Below, piece by piece: positions 26,330-36,210 of a stretch of DNA of 64,000 nt. The stretch spans positions 1 to 64,000 of the forward strand of contig NZ_QQAW01000012.1 of NCBI RefSeq assembly GCF_003350405.1, read 5' to 3'. The stretch is from Gluconacetobacter liquefaciens. Its GTDB lineage: Bacteria; Pseudomonadota; Alphaproteobacteria; Acetobacterales; Acetobacteraceae. The position numbers and the translations under genes are program-made. The notes under the pieces are model-generated. The model was not told the origin of the DNA and did no database searches. It saw only the letters and a list, made by a program, of their open reading frames with translations. The stretch's first letter is position 1; the number at the start of each line of letters is the position of its first letter.

Positions 26330-27868
26330 ATGTTAAGACGCGATCTCGTGAAGACCGGAGCGGGTGTCTCTCTGCTGTCGATGCTGGCGCCCGGCGCCCG
26401 TGACGCCCATGCCGACGCACCTGGTGCGCCCTCACCGACAGGCGCCTTCGAGGCAGGCACGGTGCGCCGGATCGCCCAGCAATTGTCGCGCCGGCCCTAT
26501 CGTGCGCCCGAGCAGACCCTGCCTGCGGCGATCGATTCGCTGAATTTCGATCAGTACCGCTCGATCGCCTATCGCGAGGATCAGGCGCTCTGGCACGGCC
26601 AGAACCTGGCGTTCGATGTGGAATTCTTCCCTCGCGGTTTTCTCTACCGTCCCCGTATTGAGATCTATGAGGTTGTGGACGGCAAATCGGCGCCGGTGCC
26701 CTATAACCCCGATCTGTTCACCTATGGCGACCCGAAGCTGAAGGTGCCGGACAATGTGGGTTTTGCTGGGTTGCGTCTGCGCTATGCGATCAACACACCG
26801 GGCGTAATGGAGGAATTCTGCGTCTTTCTGGGGGCGTCTTATTTCCGCGCAGTGGCTAAGGGGCAGAATTACGGCCTTTCGGCCCGTGGTTTCGCCGATG
26901 GCACGGGTAACCCGAAAGGTGAAGAATTCGCGCTGTTCCGTGCCTTCTGGCTGGAAAAGCCACAGCCGGGCGTCGATTCCGTGGTTGTGCATGCGCTGCT
27001 GGACAGCCCATCGGTCGCAGGGGCTTTCAGCTTTACCATCCGTCCGGGCGACATGACTGTTTTTGATGTGCAGTCCTACGTGTATCCGCGCACGAAGATC
27101 GACGAGCCAGGCATCGCGCCCCTGACGGGCATGTTCTACTTCGATGCCAACGACCGCAATCATGTCGATGACTGGCGCCCGGCTGCGCATGACAGCGAGG
27201 CACTCTCGATCTGGACGGGTAGCGGTCAGCAATTGTGGCGGCCGCTGCGCAATCCGCGAGACCTGCAATTCTCTGCGTTCTCGGACAATTCGACGCGCGG
27301 CTTCGGGCTGATGCAGCGCAAGCGGGCCTTCGCCGATTTCGAGGATCTGGCGCTCAATTACGAAAAGCGTCCGTCGCTGTGGATCGAGCCGATCGGCGAC
27401 TGGGGCCCCGGTGCGGTCGATCTGGTGGAAATCCCGACGCCCAACGAGGTGAACGACAACATCGTTTCGTTCTGGCGCCCCGGCGGCGGGCTGGCGGCGG
27501 GGCAGGAATATGCCTTTACCTATCGCATGTATTGGGGTTGGGATACGCCCTGGCCGACCAAGCTGGCGCGGATTGCCGCCACCCGTGTCGGTGCGGTGAC
27601 CGATGATCCGGCTGCGCGGTTCTTTGCGATCGATTTCAGCGGCGCGCCATTCGAAAATTTGCCGCCGGATGCCAAATTCCATCTGGTGCCCAGCAGTTCG
27701 GCCGGTACGATCCGCAACGTCGTGGTCGAACCCGATCCGGCCATTCAGGGGTGGCGTACGACATTCGAATTCGCGCCTGGCAACGCCAAGATCGCCGAAC
27801 TGACTTGCGTCCTGGCCAATGATGCCGGGCCGGTCTCCGAACAATGGACCTACCGATGGACACCATAG
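26330..27868 (+). CDS. opgG: Glucan biosynthesis protein G (periplasmic)
   Basis: 512 residues from the ATG at 26330 (GGAG five bases upstream). The alternative ATG at 26306 lacks a ribosome site. MLRRDLVKTGAGVSLLSMLAPGA looks like a twin-arginine-type signal, as in OpgD/OpgG relatives. MdoG-domain landmarks include LNFDQYRSIAYRE, LWHGQNLAFDVEFFPRGFLY, NYGLSARGFADGTG, LTGMFYFDANDRNHVDDWRP and DNSTRGFGLMQRKR. The protein acts in the periplasm on nascent beta-glucan. The opgH start lies inside the last codons (25-base overlap), confirming a two-gene operon. The preceding 214 bases (26116-26329) have an AT-rich stretch suited to a promoter. Confidence 0.95.
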   Translation: MLRRDLVKTGAGVSLLSMLAPGARDAHADAPGAPSPTGAFEAGTVRRIAQQLSRRPYRAPEQTLPAAIDSLNFDQYRSIAYREDQALWHGQNLAFDVEFFPRGFLYRPRIEIYEVVDGKSAPVPYNPDLFTYGDPKLKVPDNVGFAGLRLRYAINTPGVMEEFCVFLGASYFRAVAKGQNYGLSARGFADGTGNPKGEEFALFRAFWLEKPQPGVDSVVVHALLDSPSVAGAFSFTIRPGDMTVFDVQSYVYPRTKIDEPGIAPLTGMFYFDANDRNHVDDWRPAAHDSEALSIWTGSGQQLWRPLRNPRDLQFSAFSDNSTRGFGLMQRKRAFADFEDLALNYEKRPSLWIEPIGDWGPGAVDLVEIPTPNEVNDNIVSFWRPGGGLAAGQEYAFTYRMYWGWDTPWPTKLARIAATRVGAVTDDPAARFFAIDFSGAPFENLPPDAKFHLVPSSSAGTIRNVVVEPDPAIQGWRTTFEFAPGNAKIAELTCVLANDAGPVSEQWTYRWTP

Positions 27869-30054
27869 GGCGGCGCGCAGAGATGGGCATGGGGGACGGC
27901 TCCCGGCCGGGGACAGGCGATGGTGGCATGTTTCGGGCCCTGCCTGACGAAGCTCCGATGGAGATGGCGACGCAATCGTTGTCCGAGCGTCCCCTGACGC
28001 ATGGCCGGCCGCGCGTGCCGGTTACCGAGCCCGCGCTGATGGCGCTACGGCGGCTTGCGGTGATCGGTTCGGCCACCCTGCTGACGATCTATGGCGCCTA
28101 CGCGATGAACCGGGTGCTGAACTCGGTGGGGTACTCGGTGCTGGGCGTGATCGTGCTCGTCCTGTTCGTGCTGCTGTTCCAGTGGATTGCGCTGGCCTTT
28201 ACTTCCGCCGTGGGCGGTTTCGTCTCGCTGTTGCGCCACGGTGGTCTGGGGTTGGGGATTGCATGCGACGGGGAATTGCCGGCGCTTTCGACCCGCACCG
28301 CCCTGCTGATGCCGACGTATAACGAAAGTCCGGGACGGGTGATGGCCGGCCTGCGCGCCATGTATGACAGCATGGCGGCGACTGGCCGGTTGGACTCGTT
28401 TGATTTCTTTATCCTTTCCGACACCACCAATCCGGATGTGTGGGTCGAGGAAGAAGCCGCGTTCCTGGCTCTGCGGGCAGCGACGGGTGGAGACAGGCGC
28501 ATCTTCTATCGCCGGCGGCCACTGAACACCGAGCGCAAAGCCGGAAATATCGCCGAATGGGTACGCCGTTTCGGTGGAGCCTATGCCCAGATGGTCACGC
28601 TGGACGCCGACAGCCTGATGGCGGGCGGGACGGTGGTGCGCATCGTGGCCGCTATGGAGTGCAATCCGGGCGTGGGCCTGATCCAGACCCTGCCGGAAAT
28701 CGTCAACGGCACCACGCTGTTCGCGCGCATGCAGCAATTCGCGGGTCGGGTCTATGGTCCGCTGATCGCTCACGGCATTGCCTGGTGGCACGGTTCGGAG
28801 GGCAATTACTGGGGGCATAACGCGGTGATCCGCACCCGTGCCTTCGCCGAGCAGGCGGGCCTGCCCCATCTGCCGGGGCGCAAACCGTTCGGTGGACATA
28901 TCCTCAGCCATGATTTCGTCGAGGCGGCCCTGATGCGCCGGGGCGGTTGGGCCATTCATATGGTGCCGGGCCTGCCCGGATCTTACGAAGAAAGCCCGCC
29001 GTCGCTGACCGACATCGCAATCCGCGACCGCCGCTGGTGCCAGGGCAATCTGCAACATGCCAAGGTGGTGGGGACACGGGGCCTGAATTGGGTCAGCCGG
29101 ATGCACATGCTGATGGGCATCGGCTCTTATGTTACGTCGCCACTGTGGCTGCTGTTCCTGCTCGCGGGTATTTTGATCTCGTTGCAGTCTCGATTCGAGA
29201 AGCCGGAATATTTCGGCGATACCAAATCCCTTTATCCGAACTGGCCGCACGTTGATCCGGAACAGGCGAAATATGTGTTCATCGGCACCATGGGGATCCT
29301 GCTGGCACCCAAGCTGCTGGCCTATGTCGCGCTGCTGTTCGATCCCGCCACACGTCGGGGCTGCGGTGGAGCGGTGCGGGCCGCGCTATCGGTGCTGGTT
29401 GAAACGCTGATCGGTGGGCTGGTCGCGCCGGTAGCGATGCTGATCCAGACCTCTGGCGTGCTGTCGATCCTGCTGGGACGTGATTCGGGCTGGAACGCGC
29501 AGCGTCGCGACGATGGTGGGGTGCCGTTGATGGATACGGTGCGGGCCTACTGGATTTACATGCTGTTTGGCCTGGTCCTGGGCGCATGTGCGTGGAGTGT
29601 GTCGATCCCGCTGTTTCTGTGGATGACGCCGGTGCTGCTGGGGTTGGTTTTCGCTATTCCGCTGGCAGCAGCAACCAGCAGCCGTGATGCCGGTCAGGCC
29701 CTGCTGCGGGCCGGACTGCTGCTGATTCCCGAGGAAACGTCGCCGCCGGATATCCTGCGCCGTGCCGCTGCCGCCAACGCCGCCCGGCCGGAGGCCGAGG
29801 GTGGCGAGGCAATCCATCTTCTGCTGGCTGATCCCGAACTGATGGCCGCGCACCGCGCGATGCTGCCGCCGCCACGCAGGCCGGGCGACTCGATCAATTC
29901 CGACCTGTTGGTCGGGTTGTTGAAACTGTCGGAAAGCCCCGATCCCGACAGTGCGGTCATGCGGCTGCGCCGGACCGAAAAGGCGGCGGTGCTGGGCAGC
30001 GCGGAGGGTCTGGAGCGGCTCGATGCCCTACGCGGCGGTGAACGGCGCGACTGA
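27844..30054 (+). CDS. opgH: Glucans biosynthesis glucosyltransferase H
   Basis: 736 residues. Polytopic inner-membrane family-2 glycosyltransferase: two N-terminal helices, a cytoplasmic catalytic domain with LLMPTYNESPGRV, the metal-binding LDADSLM, HGSEGNYWGHNAVIR and the RRWCQGNLQH motif (Q-x-x-R-W class). Several C-terminal helices follow. It polymerises UDP-glucose into linear beta-1,2-glucan and moves it to the periplasm, where OpgG processes it. The start overlaps opgG by 25 bases; a second ATG 12 bases later is possible. Together with opgC at 18.9 kb this supplies a near-complete osmoregulated periplasmic glucan pathway. Confidence 0.95.
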   Translation: MDLPMDTIGRRAEMGMGDGSRPGTGDGGMFRALPDEAPMEMATQSLSERPLTHGRPRVPVTEPALMALRRLAVIGSATLLTIYGAYAMNRVLNSVGYSVLGVIVLVLFVLLFQWIALAFTSAVGGFVSLLRHGGLGLGIACDGELPALSTRTALLMPTYNESPGRVMAGLRAMYDSMAATGRLDSFDFFILSDTTNPDVWVEEEAAFLALRAATGGDRRIFYRRRPLNTERKAGNIAEWVRRFGGAYAQMVTLDADSLMAGGTVVRIVAAMECNPGVGLIQTLPEIVNGTTLFARMQQFAGRVYGPLIAHGIAWWHGSEGNYWGHNAVIRTRAFAEQAGLPHLPGRKPFGGHILSHDFVEAALMRRGGWAIHMVPGLPGSYEESPPSLTDIAIRDRRWCQGNLQHAKVVGTRGLNWVSRMHMLMGIGSYVTSPLWLLFLLAGILISLQSRFEKPEYFGDTKSLYPNWPHVDPEQAKYVFIGTMGILLAPKLLAYVALLFDPATRRGCGGAVRAALSVLVETLIGGLVAPVAMLIQTSGVLSILLGRDSGWNAQRRDDGGVPLMDTVRAYWIYMLFGLVLGACAWSVSIPLFLWMTPVLLGLVFAIPLAAATSSRDAGQALLRAGLLLIPEETSPPDILRRAAAANAARPEAEGGEAIHLLLADPELMAAHRAMLPPPRRPGDSINSDLLVGLLKLSESPDPDSAVMRLRRTEKAAVLGSAEGLERLDALRGGERRD

Positions 30055-30093
30055 ACGATTTGGCAGAGCGCGCCGGTATTCTGCCCCCACCTC

Positions 30094-30501
30094 TTATTTC
30101 GAGGCGGGGCCAGGCTGGTCTAGAGCCGTGCAGGCGCGGGCTACCTTGGGATCGTCGCCGTGCTTCTCACACAATGCGGTGGCATCGGCAGTGCAGGATT
30201 CGACCGCGGTTTCGAAATCGGTTTCCAGTACGTCCCGAGCAACTGCCATATCGGGGTCATTGGTCCGCTTCTGTTCGGCTTCCAGAGTGTCCTGCGTCTT
30301 GTGCAGTTCGGTCAGAGCGTCGACGCATGACTGACTAGTTGAGTTTGGATCACTCTGCAGCACCGCAACGACTTTCTGCAACTGCATCGCGGTGGGGGGC
30401 GCTGCTGCCTCATCGTCGTCGGCCTGCGCGAAGGCTGGGGAGATGGCGAGGATGCCGGATAGGAACAGGACTGCAAGCCGGCCGGGATGGGTAATCGTCA
30501 C
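30094..30501 (-). CDS. Hypothetical exported protein
   Basis: 135 residues. Signal peptide LAVLFLSGILAISPAFA with cleavage near residue 26. The mature part is acidic and helical with four Cys (SQSCVDAL, VESCTADATALCEKHG, ARACTAL), likely two disulfides in the periplasm. I do not recognise the family. Convergent with opgH (39-base gap). The next gene leftward-transcribed upstream is the Ivy-like protein, 187 bases away; that spacer shows no further gene. Confidence 0.65.
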   Translation of the reverse strand: MTITHPGRLAVLFLSGILAISPAFAQADDDEAAAPPTAMQLQKVVAVLQSDPNSTSQSCVDALTELHKTQDTLEAEQKRTNDPDMAVARDVLETDFETAVESCTADATALCEKHGDDPKVARACTALDQPGPASK

Positions 30502-30688
30502 ACTGGGTATTCCACTGGTGCGAGGCCCCGGGGACGCGACGCGCGCTTCTCGACGGCGATCCCGTGCTTTCCCCGGGGAACGCCGGGCCGGTCGGGCGGC
30601 GGCGGCGCGGGATCGGCGGGACTATGGCAGGAAGTGCCGTTGGACGAAAGGGTGCCCGGCGTGCGTTCCTCTGCGCCTGGCGATGCGC

Positions 30689-31120
30689 TTAGGGAGCAGG
30701 TGGGTTGATGGCGGCATGGTTCTGCAGCAGCAGAGCCTGCATTTCCTCATTAGGATTGCCTAGCCAGCTTTGCAGAAAAGGCTGCCGTTCGTCCCGCCGG
30801 GTATGCAGCAATCCCCAGGCAGCGTGGCCGTCTGCCGCGAAAACGATATCGAGTTGGTTGTTATCGCAATCGTGGGGCTTGCACAGATGCCCGAGCAGAT
30901 AGCTGTGGCCGCCTGTCACGACCCGCGCTACGGGCGTCGACGTCGCCTGCCCGCGACTGATCCAGTCCGGAAAGCGCTGCATGACGACATAGGCCCGGCG
31001 ATAGGGAGCTTCGAGCAACAAGTCGGCTGTCTGCGGTTGTTCGGCTGTTCGGCCAGGGTGGCTGATCAGGAGCAGTAGGGCGGGGCATGCGTGGATGAAA
31101 TGGATAAGGCGACACGGCAC
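30689..31120 (-). CDS. Inhibitor of vertebrate lysozyme (Ivy)-family protein
   Basis: 143 residues from a GTG at 31120 with GGGAG upstream. Signal-like N-terminus (LIHFIHACPALLLLISHPG). The key Ivy element CKPHDC is present inside GHLCKPHDCDNNQLDIVFA; this loop occludes the lysozyme active site and its Cys form a disulfide in known Ivy proteins. The following AADGHAAWGLL and the preceding ARVVTGGHSYLLG also fit. Probable periplasmic protection of peptidoglycan from C-type lysozyme or control of the cell's own lytic enzymes. Confidence 0.85.
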   Translation of the reverse strand: MPCRLIHFIHACPALLLLISHPGRTAEQPQTADLLLEAPYRRAYVVMQRFPDWISRGQATSTPVARVVTGGHSYLLGHLCKPHDCDNNQLDIVFAADGHAAWGLLHTRRDERQPFLQSWLGNPNEEMQALLLQNHAAINPPAP

Positions 31121-31538
31121 GTCGGCGTGGCTCCCGAAATAGGGCGAGACGATAGGATGGTTCTGGCGGTGGAGCGCCTTCGGGTCTCTCTGATACTGCC
31201 GCCGTGCGACATTGATGACAGGATTCTCTATCGCCCGGCATGCAGGTCATGCCGCTTGAGGTCGAAGACGCTTATCGCGAGTGGGGGTTTACAATATCCT
31301 TCCCACGCTCGATTTTTTTACTCAGGAAATGCCTGCGGAGATGATTCCCCGGTCACTACAAATCGTATCGTGATTTCCGGCGTTATCGTCAGGGTCACTC
31401 TGGAAGATCGGTTTCGAGCCGTGGAGGCTGTCTTCCGGGCTTTCCGCTGCCCGTGCAGAGCACGTCTGTCTGGTGTATGATCTCTCTTATCCAGTTGCGC
31501 GCCGGCGCATCCGCCAGTTCAGGAATATCGTCCCCGCC
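31121..31538. other. Gene-free stretch between ivy-like gene and small membrane protein gene
   Basis: About 418 bases. Open frames exist on both strands, but none shows a ribosome site, sensible composition or a recognisable motif. The middle (about 31285-31380) is lower in GC and may hold promoters for the genes on either side. No clear hairpin terminator seen. Confidence 0.35.
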
Positions 31539-31820
31539 ATGCGCCTGCGTTCCGCTCCCTCATCCATTCTGCCCAGGCTGCCGAACCCGAAAAAGCTCAA
31601 GCTTGGGGTGCTGGTCGTGCTGGCTGTGGCTTATGGCGTGTTGTTCCTGACCCTGTCGCGGCACCCCAAGCCGCCCCCGAAGTCGCGCTATACCGCCATT
31701 CCCGTGGCGGTGGTCAAGACGGCTCCGCCAGTCGGGGCCGCGCCGCCAGCGCCGGCAGTGCAGCTTCAGCCCGCACCGACGGTGGCGCTTCCACCGCCGC
31801 CGTCGGTGACGATCCGCTAG
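31539..31820 (+). CDS. Hypothetical single-pass, Pro-rich membrane protein
   Basis: 93 residues if translation starts at the ATG at 31539; an upstream in-frame ATG at 31473 would add 22 residues. One transmembrane helix (KLGVLVVLAVAYGVLFLTLS) is flanked by a basic N-terminus (RLPNPKKLK) and a Pro/Ala/Val-rich periplasmic tail ending PPPPSVTIR. The layout recalls a truncated TonB-like or cell-envelope tether. No family recognised. The start lacks a strong ribosome site, so the gene call is moderate. Confidence 0.45.
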   Translation: MRLRSAPSSILPRLPNPKKLKLGVLVVLAVAYGVLFLTLSRHPKPPPKSRYTAIPVAVVKTAPPVGAAPPAPAVQLQPAPTVALPPPPSVTIR

Positions 31821-32045
31821 AGCATAACGGATACTCTAATGAAATGATCATTATCTATGCGCGTAATGAATATATGAGGGGAAGGTCTAGGATCAAATCG
31901 GGGTGCGCGACGGTCTGAAAAACTCCGGAATACCGGGGGCGAAACCGACCTATGCGGCAGACCCGGTTCTGCCATACGATGGACCTATTCCCGCCATCAC
32001 TGCATGGTTCCATGCGCTGTTGTCACAGAACATGAGAATCGATCA

Positions 32046-32435
32046 ATGACGATCCGGAATTGCCTGCTTGCTTTCGCCATGCCGATAACCGTTCTGGCCG
32101 GGCTCTCTATCGCCATGCCGGTTGCCCGCGCGGCGGACGATGCCTGCGCCCAGTCCGGCACGCAGTCCAAGGCGCCGGGGTGGGATGTCGCCGGCCGCCT
32201 GGCCCAGCGCGAGGATTGCCTCGCCGGCCGTGGCCAAGCCTATCGCGATGGAGTGACCAAGGGTGTGCAGCAGCGTGTGCAGAGTGGTCGCAATACGGTC
32301 AATGCAGTGCGTAACATGCCGCAGACCCAGATGGACCGCGTGCGCGCTGCCGGTACGACCGAGCAGAACAGCCTGAATGCGCTGGGTCAGAAGACCCGTA
32401 CAAATGCTGCCAGCGTGCTGACGGGCGGCCTGTAA
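32046..32435 (+). CDS. Hypothetical exported protein
   Basis: 129 residues from the ATG at 32046. Signal peptide [20 protein letters not shown]... ending PVARA. The mature chain has two Cys ([17 protein letters not shown]), probably one disulfide, then a Gln/Asn/Arg-rich helical region ([33 protein letters not shown]). No family recognised. Preceded by a 225-base AT-richer gap (31821-32045) that probably contains its promoter. Followed by the chemoreceptor gene on the same strand. Confidence 0.6.
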   Translation: MTIRNCLLAFAMPITVLAGLSIAMPVARAADDACAQSGTQSKAPGWDVAGRLAQREDCLAGRGQAYRDGVTKGVQQRVQSGRNTVNAVRNMPQTQMDRVRAAGTTEQNSLNALGQKTRTNAASVLTGGL

Positions 32436-32593
32436 AAGCCTGTCTGGAAATGCGCGCGGGCGATAGCCCGCGCGTTTTCCATGTTGCGATAAAGTCGGCC
32501 ATCGGGGCTGTCTCGGCCTCTTTAATCCCGTCGTCCATGCCGTCGGAGTGGTGGGAGTGGGCCATTTCCAGGGACGGAGGGTGGTCCAATGAC

Positions 32594-34225
32594 ATGTCGT
32601 TTGAAATCATAACGAAAAGGGCTCTCTGTTTTCTTCTGGCCCTGAATGCCGTTCTTGCCCTGCTCGTGGGGGGAATGTGTTTTTATGGTTTCGGCGGATA
32701 TGCTTGGTTTCTGGCCAGCATCGGCTTGAATGCCCTGGCGCTGTCCTTCATGCTCGGCGGTGCCGGGTCCTCCTGGATCTCGTCGGCGGCCAGTCTCGGG
32801 ATCGTCTCGAACATTTCGGCCATCATTGCGCTGCTGGCAGGCAACAAGCTCCAGGTCGATGTGCATATGGGCTACTTTGCCGCGCTGGCGTTCGTCTCGG
32901 CGACCTGTGATTGTTCCGCTATCGTGATTGCCGCCCTGATGGTGGCGGTGCAGCATATCGGCCTCAATTTCTATCGTCCCGACCTGCTTTATCCTGGCGG
33001 TTGCGACAGTTTCCGCCTTGTTCTGCATGCGGCGATCCTGATCGTGGAGACGGTGGCGCTGGTCTGGCTGGCGGCCTCTCTACGTGGGGCGTTCAAGGTA
33101 TCCGAGGCCCTTTCGCGGGATGCCGACCATCGCCGCGCTGAAGCGGAGCGGCGCAAGCAGCAGGCGGAAGATGCCCATGCGGAGCAGGTCAAGCTGAGCG
33201 CCAATCTGGAAGCCAGCATGGAGCGGATCCGTCGGCAGGAAGCCGAGACGCTGGTCTTCATTGCCGAACTCGACAGGGCTCTGTCAGAGGTCGCCAAGGG
33301 CAACCTGCTGGTGCGGATCGAGAGGGAGTTCGCGCCGGGTTATGCACGCCTGACGCAGGTCTTCAACGCATCCATCGCGCAATTGGCCACGGCATTCAAC
33401 GAGGTGAGACAGAGTATCCAGGCCGTTGCCTCGGCATCGGCGGAGATTTCGTCAGCCGTTGGGGATCTTGCCGGTCGCACCGAGGGGCAGGCCCGGGATG
33501 TCGGCAGCATGTCGGCCGGCATCGCTATGTTCTCCGACGGGACCCGCGATGCCTCGCAGTCGGCCTCCGAGGCCGGGAAACTGGTCGAGACGGTAGGGAC
33601 GTCGATGGATGCGACGATCCAGGCGATGGACAAGGTCACGGAAACGATGACGGTCATCAAAACATCGTCCCGCGATATCGAGACGATCGTTGGGGTGATC
33701 GACGATATCGCATTGCAAACCAATCTGTTGTCGCTGAATGCGGGCGTCGAGGCGGCGCGGGCGGGCGAGTCCGGGTGTGGTTTCGCCGTGGTGGCGACGG
33801 AAATCCGCAATCTGGCGACCCGATCGACCGAGCAGGCCCGCGACATTCGGCAGAAGATCCGCGAAGCGGTGCTGTATATCGATCAGGGCGTCGGCCTGGT
33901 CGACGCGGCCGACGGGTCGCTAGGGCGGGTATCGGCTGTCATGGATGACATCACCCGGCATCTCGGGGTGATCGTCGCGTCCACGCGGACGCAGGCGACT
34001 GAAGTCCGGCATATTGCGGATAACGTGCGGGAGATCGACGCTTCGACCCAACAGAACGCCGCGATGGGCGAGGAAGTCACCGCCGCGTCGTTGAGTCTGG
34101 TGCGTGGGACGCGGCGCATGGAGGAGACGGTCTCCCGCTTCACTCTGCGCGAAATTTTCGATCGTGTTCCGCCGCCGACGAAGCCGGCGGTTTTTGCGCC
34201 GGAGGTTATGGACTCGGTGGCGTAA
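32594..34225 (+). CDS. Methyl-accepting chemotaxis protein with multi-helix membrane N-terminus
   Basis: 543 residues from the ATG at 32594. The first 165 residues form about six hydrophobic helices with short loops and no periplasmic sensor domain. A charged coiled coil (about 170-215, [18 protein letters not shown]) and a HAMP-like segment ([18 protein letters not shown]) follow. The signalling domain (about 290-520) has the conserved hairpin tip [23 protein letters not shown] and [21 protein letters not shown]. It should relay a membrane or cytosolic signal to CheA. No CheR/CheB-docking pentapeptide at the C-terminus. Ends just before a strong terminator. Confidence 0.9.
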   Translation: MSFEIITKRALCFLLALNAVLALLVGGMCFYGFGGYAWFLASIGLNALALSFMLGGAGSSWISSAASLGIVSNISAIIALLAGNKLQVDVHMGYFAALAFVSATCDCSAIVIAALMVAVQHIGLNFYRPDLLYPGGCDSFRLVLHAAILIVETVALVWLAASLRGAFKVSEALSRDADHRRAEAERRKQQAEDAHAEQVKLSANLEASMERIRRQEAETLVFIAELDRALSEVAKGNLLVRIEREFAPGYARLTQVFNASIAQLATAFNEVRQSIQAVASASAEISSAVGDLAGRTEGQARDVGSMSAGIAMFSDGTRDASQSASEAGKLVETVGTSMDATIQAMDKVTETMTVIKTSSRDIETIVGVIDDIALQTNLLSLNAGVEAARAGESGCGFAVVATEIRNLATRSTEQARDIRQKIREAVLYIDQGVGLVDAADGSLGRVSAVMDDITRHLGVIVASTRTQATEVRHIADNVREIDASTQQNAAMGEEVTAASLSLVRGTRRMEETVSRFTLREIFDRVPPPTKPAVFAPEVMDSVA

Positions 34226-34232
34226 GGCCGCC

Positions 34233-34276
34233 AACCGTCAACTGCCCGGATCCCCATATCCGGGCAGTTGACGGTT
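34233..34276. terminator. Perfect 19-bp stem, bidirectional terminator
   Basis: AACCGTCAACTGCCCGGAT pairs with ATCCGGGCAGTTGACGGTT across a 6-base loop, with outer GCCGCC/GGCGGC able to extend it through a small bulge. It lies in the 61 bases between the convergent chemoreceptor and helicase genes. The right side continues GGCGGCTTTAA. No long T-run on either side, so its strength rests on the stem. Confidence 0.75.
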
Positions 34277-34286
34277 CCTGGCGGCT

Positions 34287-36056
34287 TTAAGCGCCGCGCT
34301 TGCGCGATGACGGCCCTGCCGCCGGGCGACGGCGGGGAGCGCCCGACGGGGGAGCACTACGGGGACCACGTCCGCGCGGGGCGCCACCGGGGCCGCGATC
34401 ACCGCCTCGACCTCCGCCGCCGCCACCGGCCGGAGCCTGTGCCGCGCTGATCTGGACCTCATCGGAATCCGTGGCGGCGACGCAGGCGCTGAAGCGCTCG
34501 GCCGATGCCGTGGCGATTTCGAACAGCGTATGGTCACCGGCGATGCGGATCGAGCCGATCTCGTTTTTGCGCACGCCGCCCAGGCGGCAGATCAGCGGCA
34601 CCAGCCATTTCGGGTCGGCCTTGTCCTGGCGGCCGACACTCATGGAGAACCATACGCCGTCGCCGCGCGGGTCCTGCTCGTCGCGAGCCGGGCGCTCGCG
34701 GCGGGCTGCGGGTTCGCCATCACGCGCCGGGCGGGGGGCATCGACACGCAGGGGGCGGATGTCCTCCGGGTCCGGCAGGCGGGCGCGGTACATCTGCAGC
34801 AGGGCCGTTGCCAACTGTTCGGGGGTGCGGTCGGCGGCCAGACGCGCGACCTGCTCCTCGTCACCGGGGGCGGTGGCTTCGGTCAGGCTCTGGTCGGTCA
34901 GCAGCCGTTCGAAATCCTGAGCGCGGATGGCGTCGGCGGTGGGAACGGGGGTCCATTCCGCCGTGACCTTGGCCATGGCCAGCAGGCGTTCGGCGCGACG
35001 GCGCATCGAAACCGGTACCACCAGGGCGCAGACACCCTTGCGGCCGGCGCGGCCGGTGCGGCCCGAACGATGCAGCAGGGTGGCGCTGTCGGTCGGCAGG
35101 CTGGCATGCACCACCAGGGCGAGTGCCGGGATGTCGATGCCGCGTGCCGCAACATCGGTCGCGACGCAGACGCTGGCCTGGCCGGTGCGCAGGCTGTCGA
35201 TGGCGCGGGTGCGCTCGTTCTGGCCCAGTTCGCCCGACAGGGCGACCGAGGCGAAGCCGCGTTCCAGCAGCGCGCCCTGCATGTGGCGCACCAGTTCGCG
35301 GGTGGCGCAGAACACCATGGAGGTGGGGCTGTCGGTATAGCGCAGGATGTTGACCACCGCCGGGATGATCTCGCGCGGGTCGGTCAGCACGGCGCGATAG
35401 GTGATGTCGGCGTGTTGGCGGGCGCCCGACAGCGTGTCGATGCGCAGCGCGTCGCGCTGGTAGCGTCGTGCCAGCGAGGCGATTTCCTTGGCGATGGTGG
35501 CCGAGAACAGCAGCGTGCGGCGCGTGGCGGGCATCGCGTCCAGCAACTGCTCCAGTTCCTCGCGGAAACCGAGATCGAGCATTTCGTCGGCTTCGTCCAG
35601 CACCACGACGCGCAGGTCGGACAGGACCAGACGGCCGCGGCGTTGGTGGTCGCACAGGCGGCCCGGCGTGCCGACGACGATATGGGCGCCGAGTTCCAGT
35701 GCCCGGGCCTCGCGCCGCGCGTCCATGCCGCCGATGCACGAGACGATGCGCCCGCCTGCCGGTGCGTACAGCCACGTCAGTTCGCGCTGCACCTGCATGG
35801 CCAACTCGCGCGTGGGGGCGACGATGACGGCCAGGGGCGCGCCGGCCGGTCCGAACCGTTCCGCCCCGCCCAGCAGCGTGTCGGCCATGGCCAGCCCGAA
35901 GGCGACCGTCTTGCCCGATCCGGTCTGGGCCGACACCAGCAGATCCTTGCCGTCCGCCGCGACATCCAGCACGGCCTGCTGGACCGGCGTGGGCTCGTCA
36001 TAGCCGCGCGTGTCGAGAGCGCGCCGAAGGGCGGGATGGGTTTCGGGAAAAGGCAT
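34287..36056 (-). CDS. DEAD-box ATP-dependent RNA helicase with RGG-like tail
   Basis: 589 residues from the ATG at 36056; in-frame ATGs at 36068 and 36086 are alternatives. Motifs in order: Q motif (PTPVQQAVLD), I SAQTGSGKT, Ia APTRELA, Ib TPGRL, II DEAD (VVVLDEADEMLDLGF), III SAT, V ATDVAARGIDIP, VI HRSGRTGRAGR. A C-terminal DbpA/CsdA-type RNA-binding domain (about 455-545, MSVGRQDKADPKWLVPLICR) precedes a Gly/Arg/Pro-rich tail. Likely acts in ribosome assembly or cold adaptation like CsdA/DbpA. Lies alone, bounded by the terminator at its 3' end. Confidence 0.94.
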   Translation of the reverse strand: MPFPETHPALRRALDTRGYDEPTPVQQAVLDVAADGKDLLVSAQTGSGKTVAFGLAMADTLLGGAERFGPAGAPLAVIVAPTRELAMQVQRELTWLYAPAGGRIVSCIGGMDARREARALELGAHIVVGTPGRLCDHQRRGRLVLSDLRVVVLDEADEMLDLGFREELEQLLDAMPATRRTLLFSATIAKEIASLARRYQRDALRIDTLSGARQHADITYRAVLTDPREIIPAVVNILRYTDSPTSMVFCATRELVRHMQGALLERGFASVALSGELGQNERTRAIDSLRTGQASVCVATDVAARGIDIPALALVVHASLPTDSATLLHRSGRTGRAGRKGVCALVVPVSMRRRAERLLAMAKVTAEWTPVPTADAIRAQDFERLLTDQSLTEATAPGDEEQVARLAADRTPEQLATALLQMYRARLPDPEDIRPLRVDAPRPARDGEPAARRERPARDEQDPRGDGVWFSMSVGRQDKADPKWLVPLICRLGGVRKNEIGSIRIAGDHTLFEIATASAERFSACVAATDSDEVQISAAQAPAGGGGGGRGGDRGPGGAPRGRGPRSAPPSGAPRRRPAAGPSSRKRGA

Positions 36057-36210
36057 GGGGCGGATCATCCGGACAGAAGAGGCCACGTCGCGACGTGGCG
36101 CGAGACAGGAGAGGGCACGGTGGCGGGATCGCGCTCCATAAAGAATAGCCGCCGAAAATACCAGTGCGAAAGCACGATCGCCGCGCAGGGCTGGGCTTCC
36201 GCCGCCAGAG

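Noticed and set aside
31837-31855. A Fur-like sequence TAATGAAATGATCATTATC
   Set aside because: Only the right half matches the consensus; the left half does not, so I did not list it as a Fur box.
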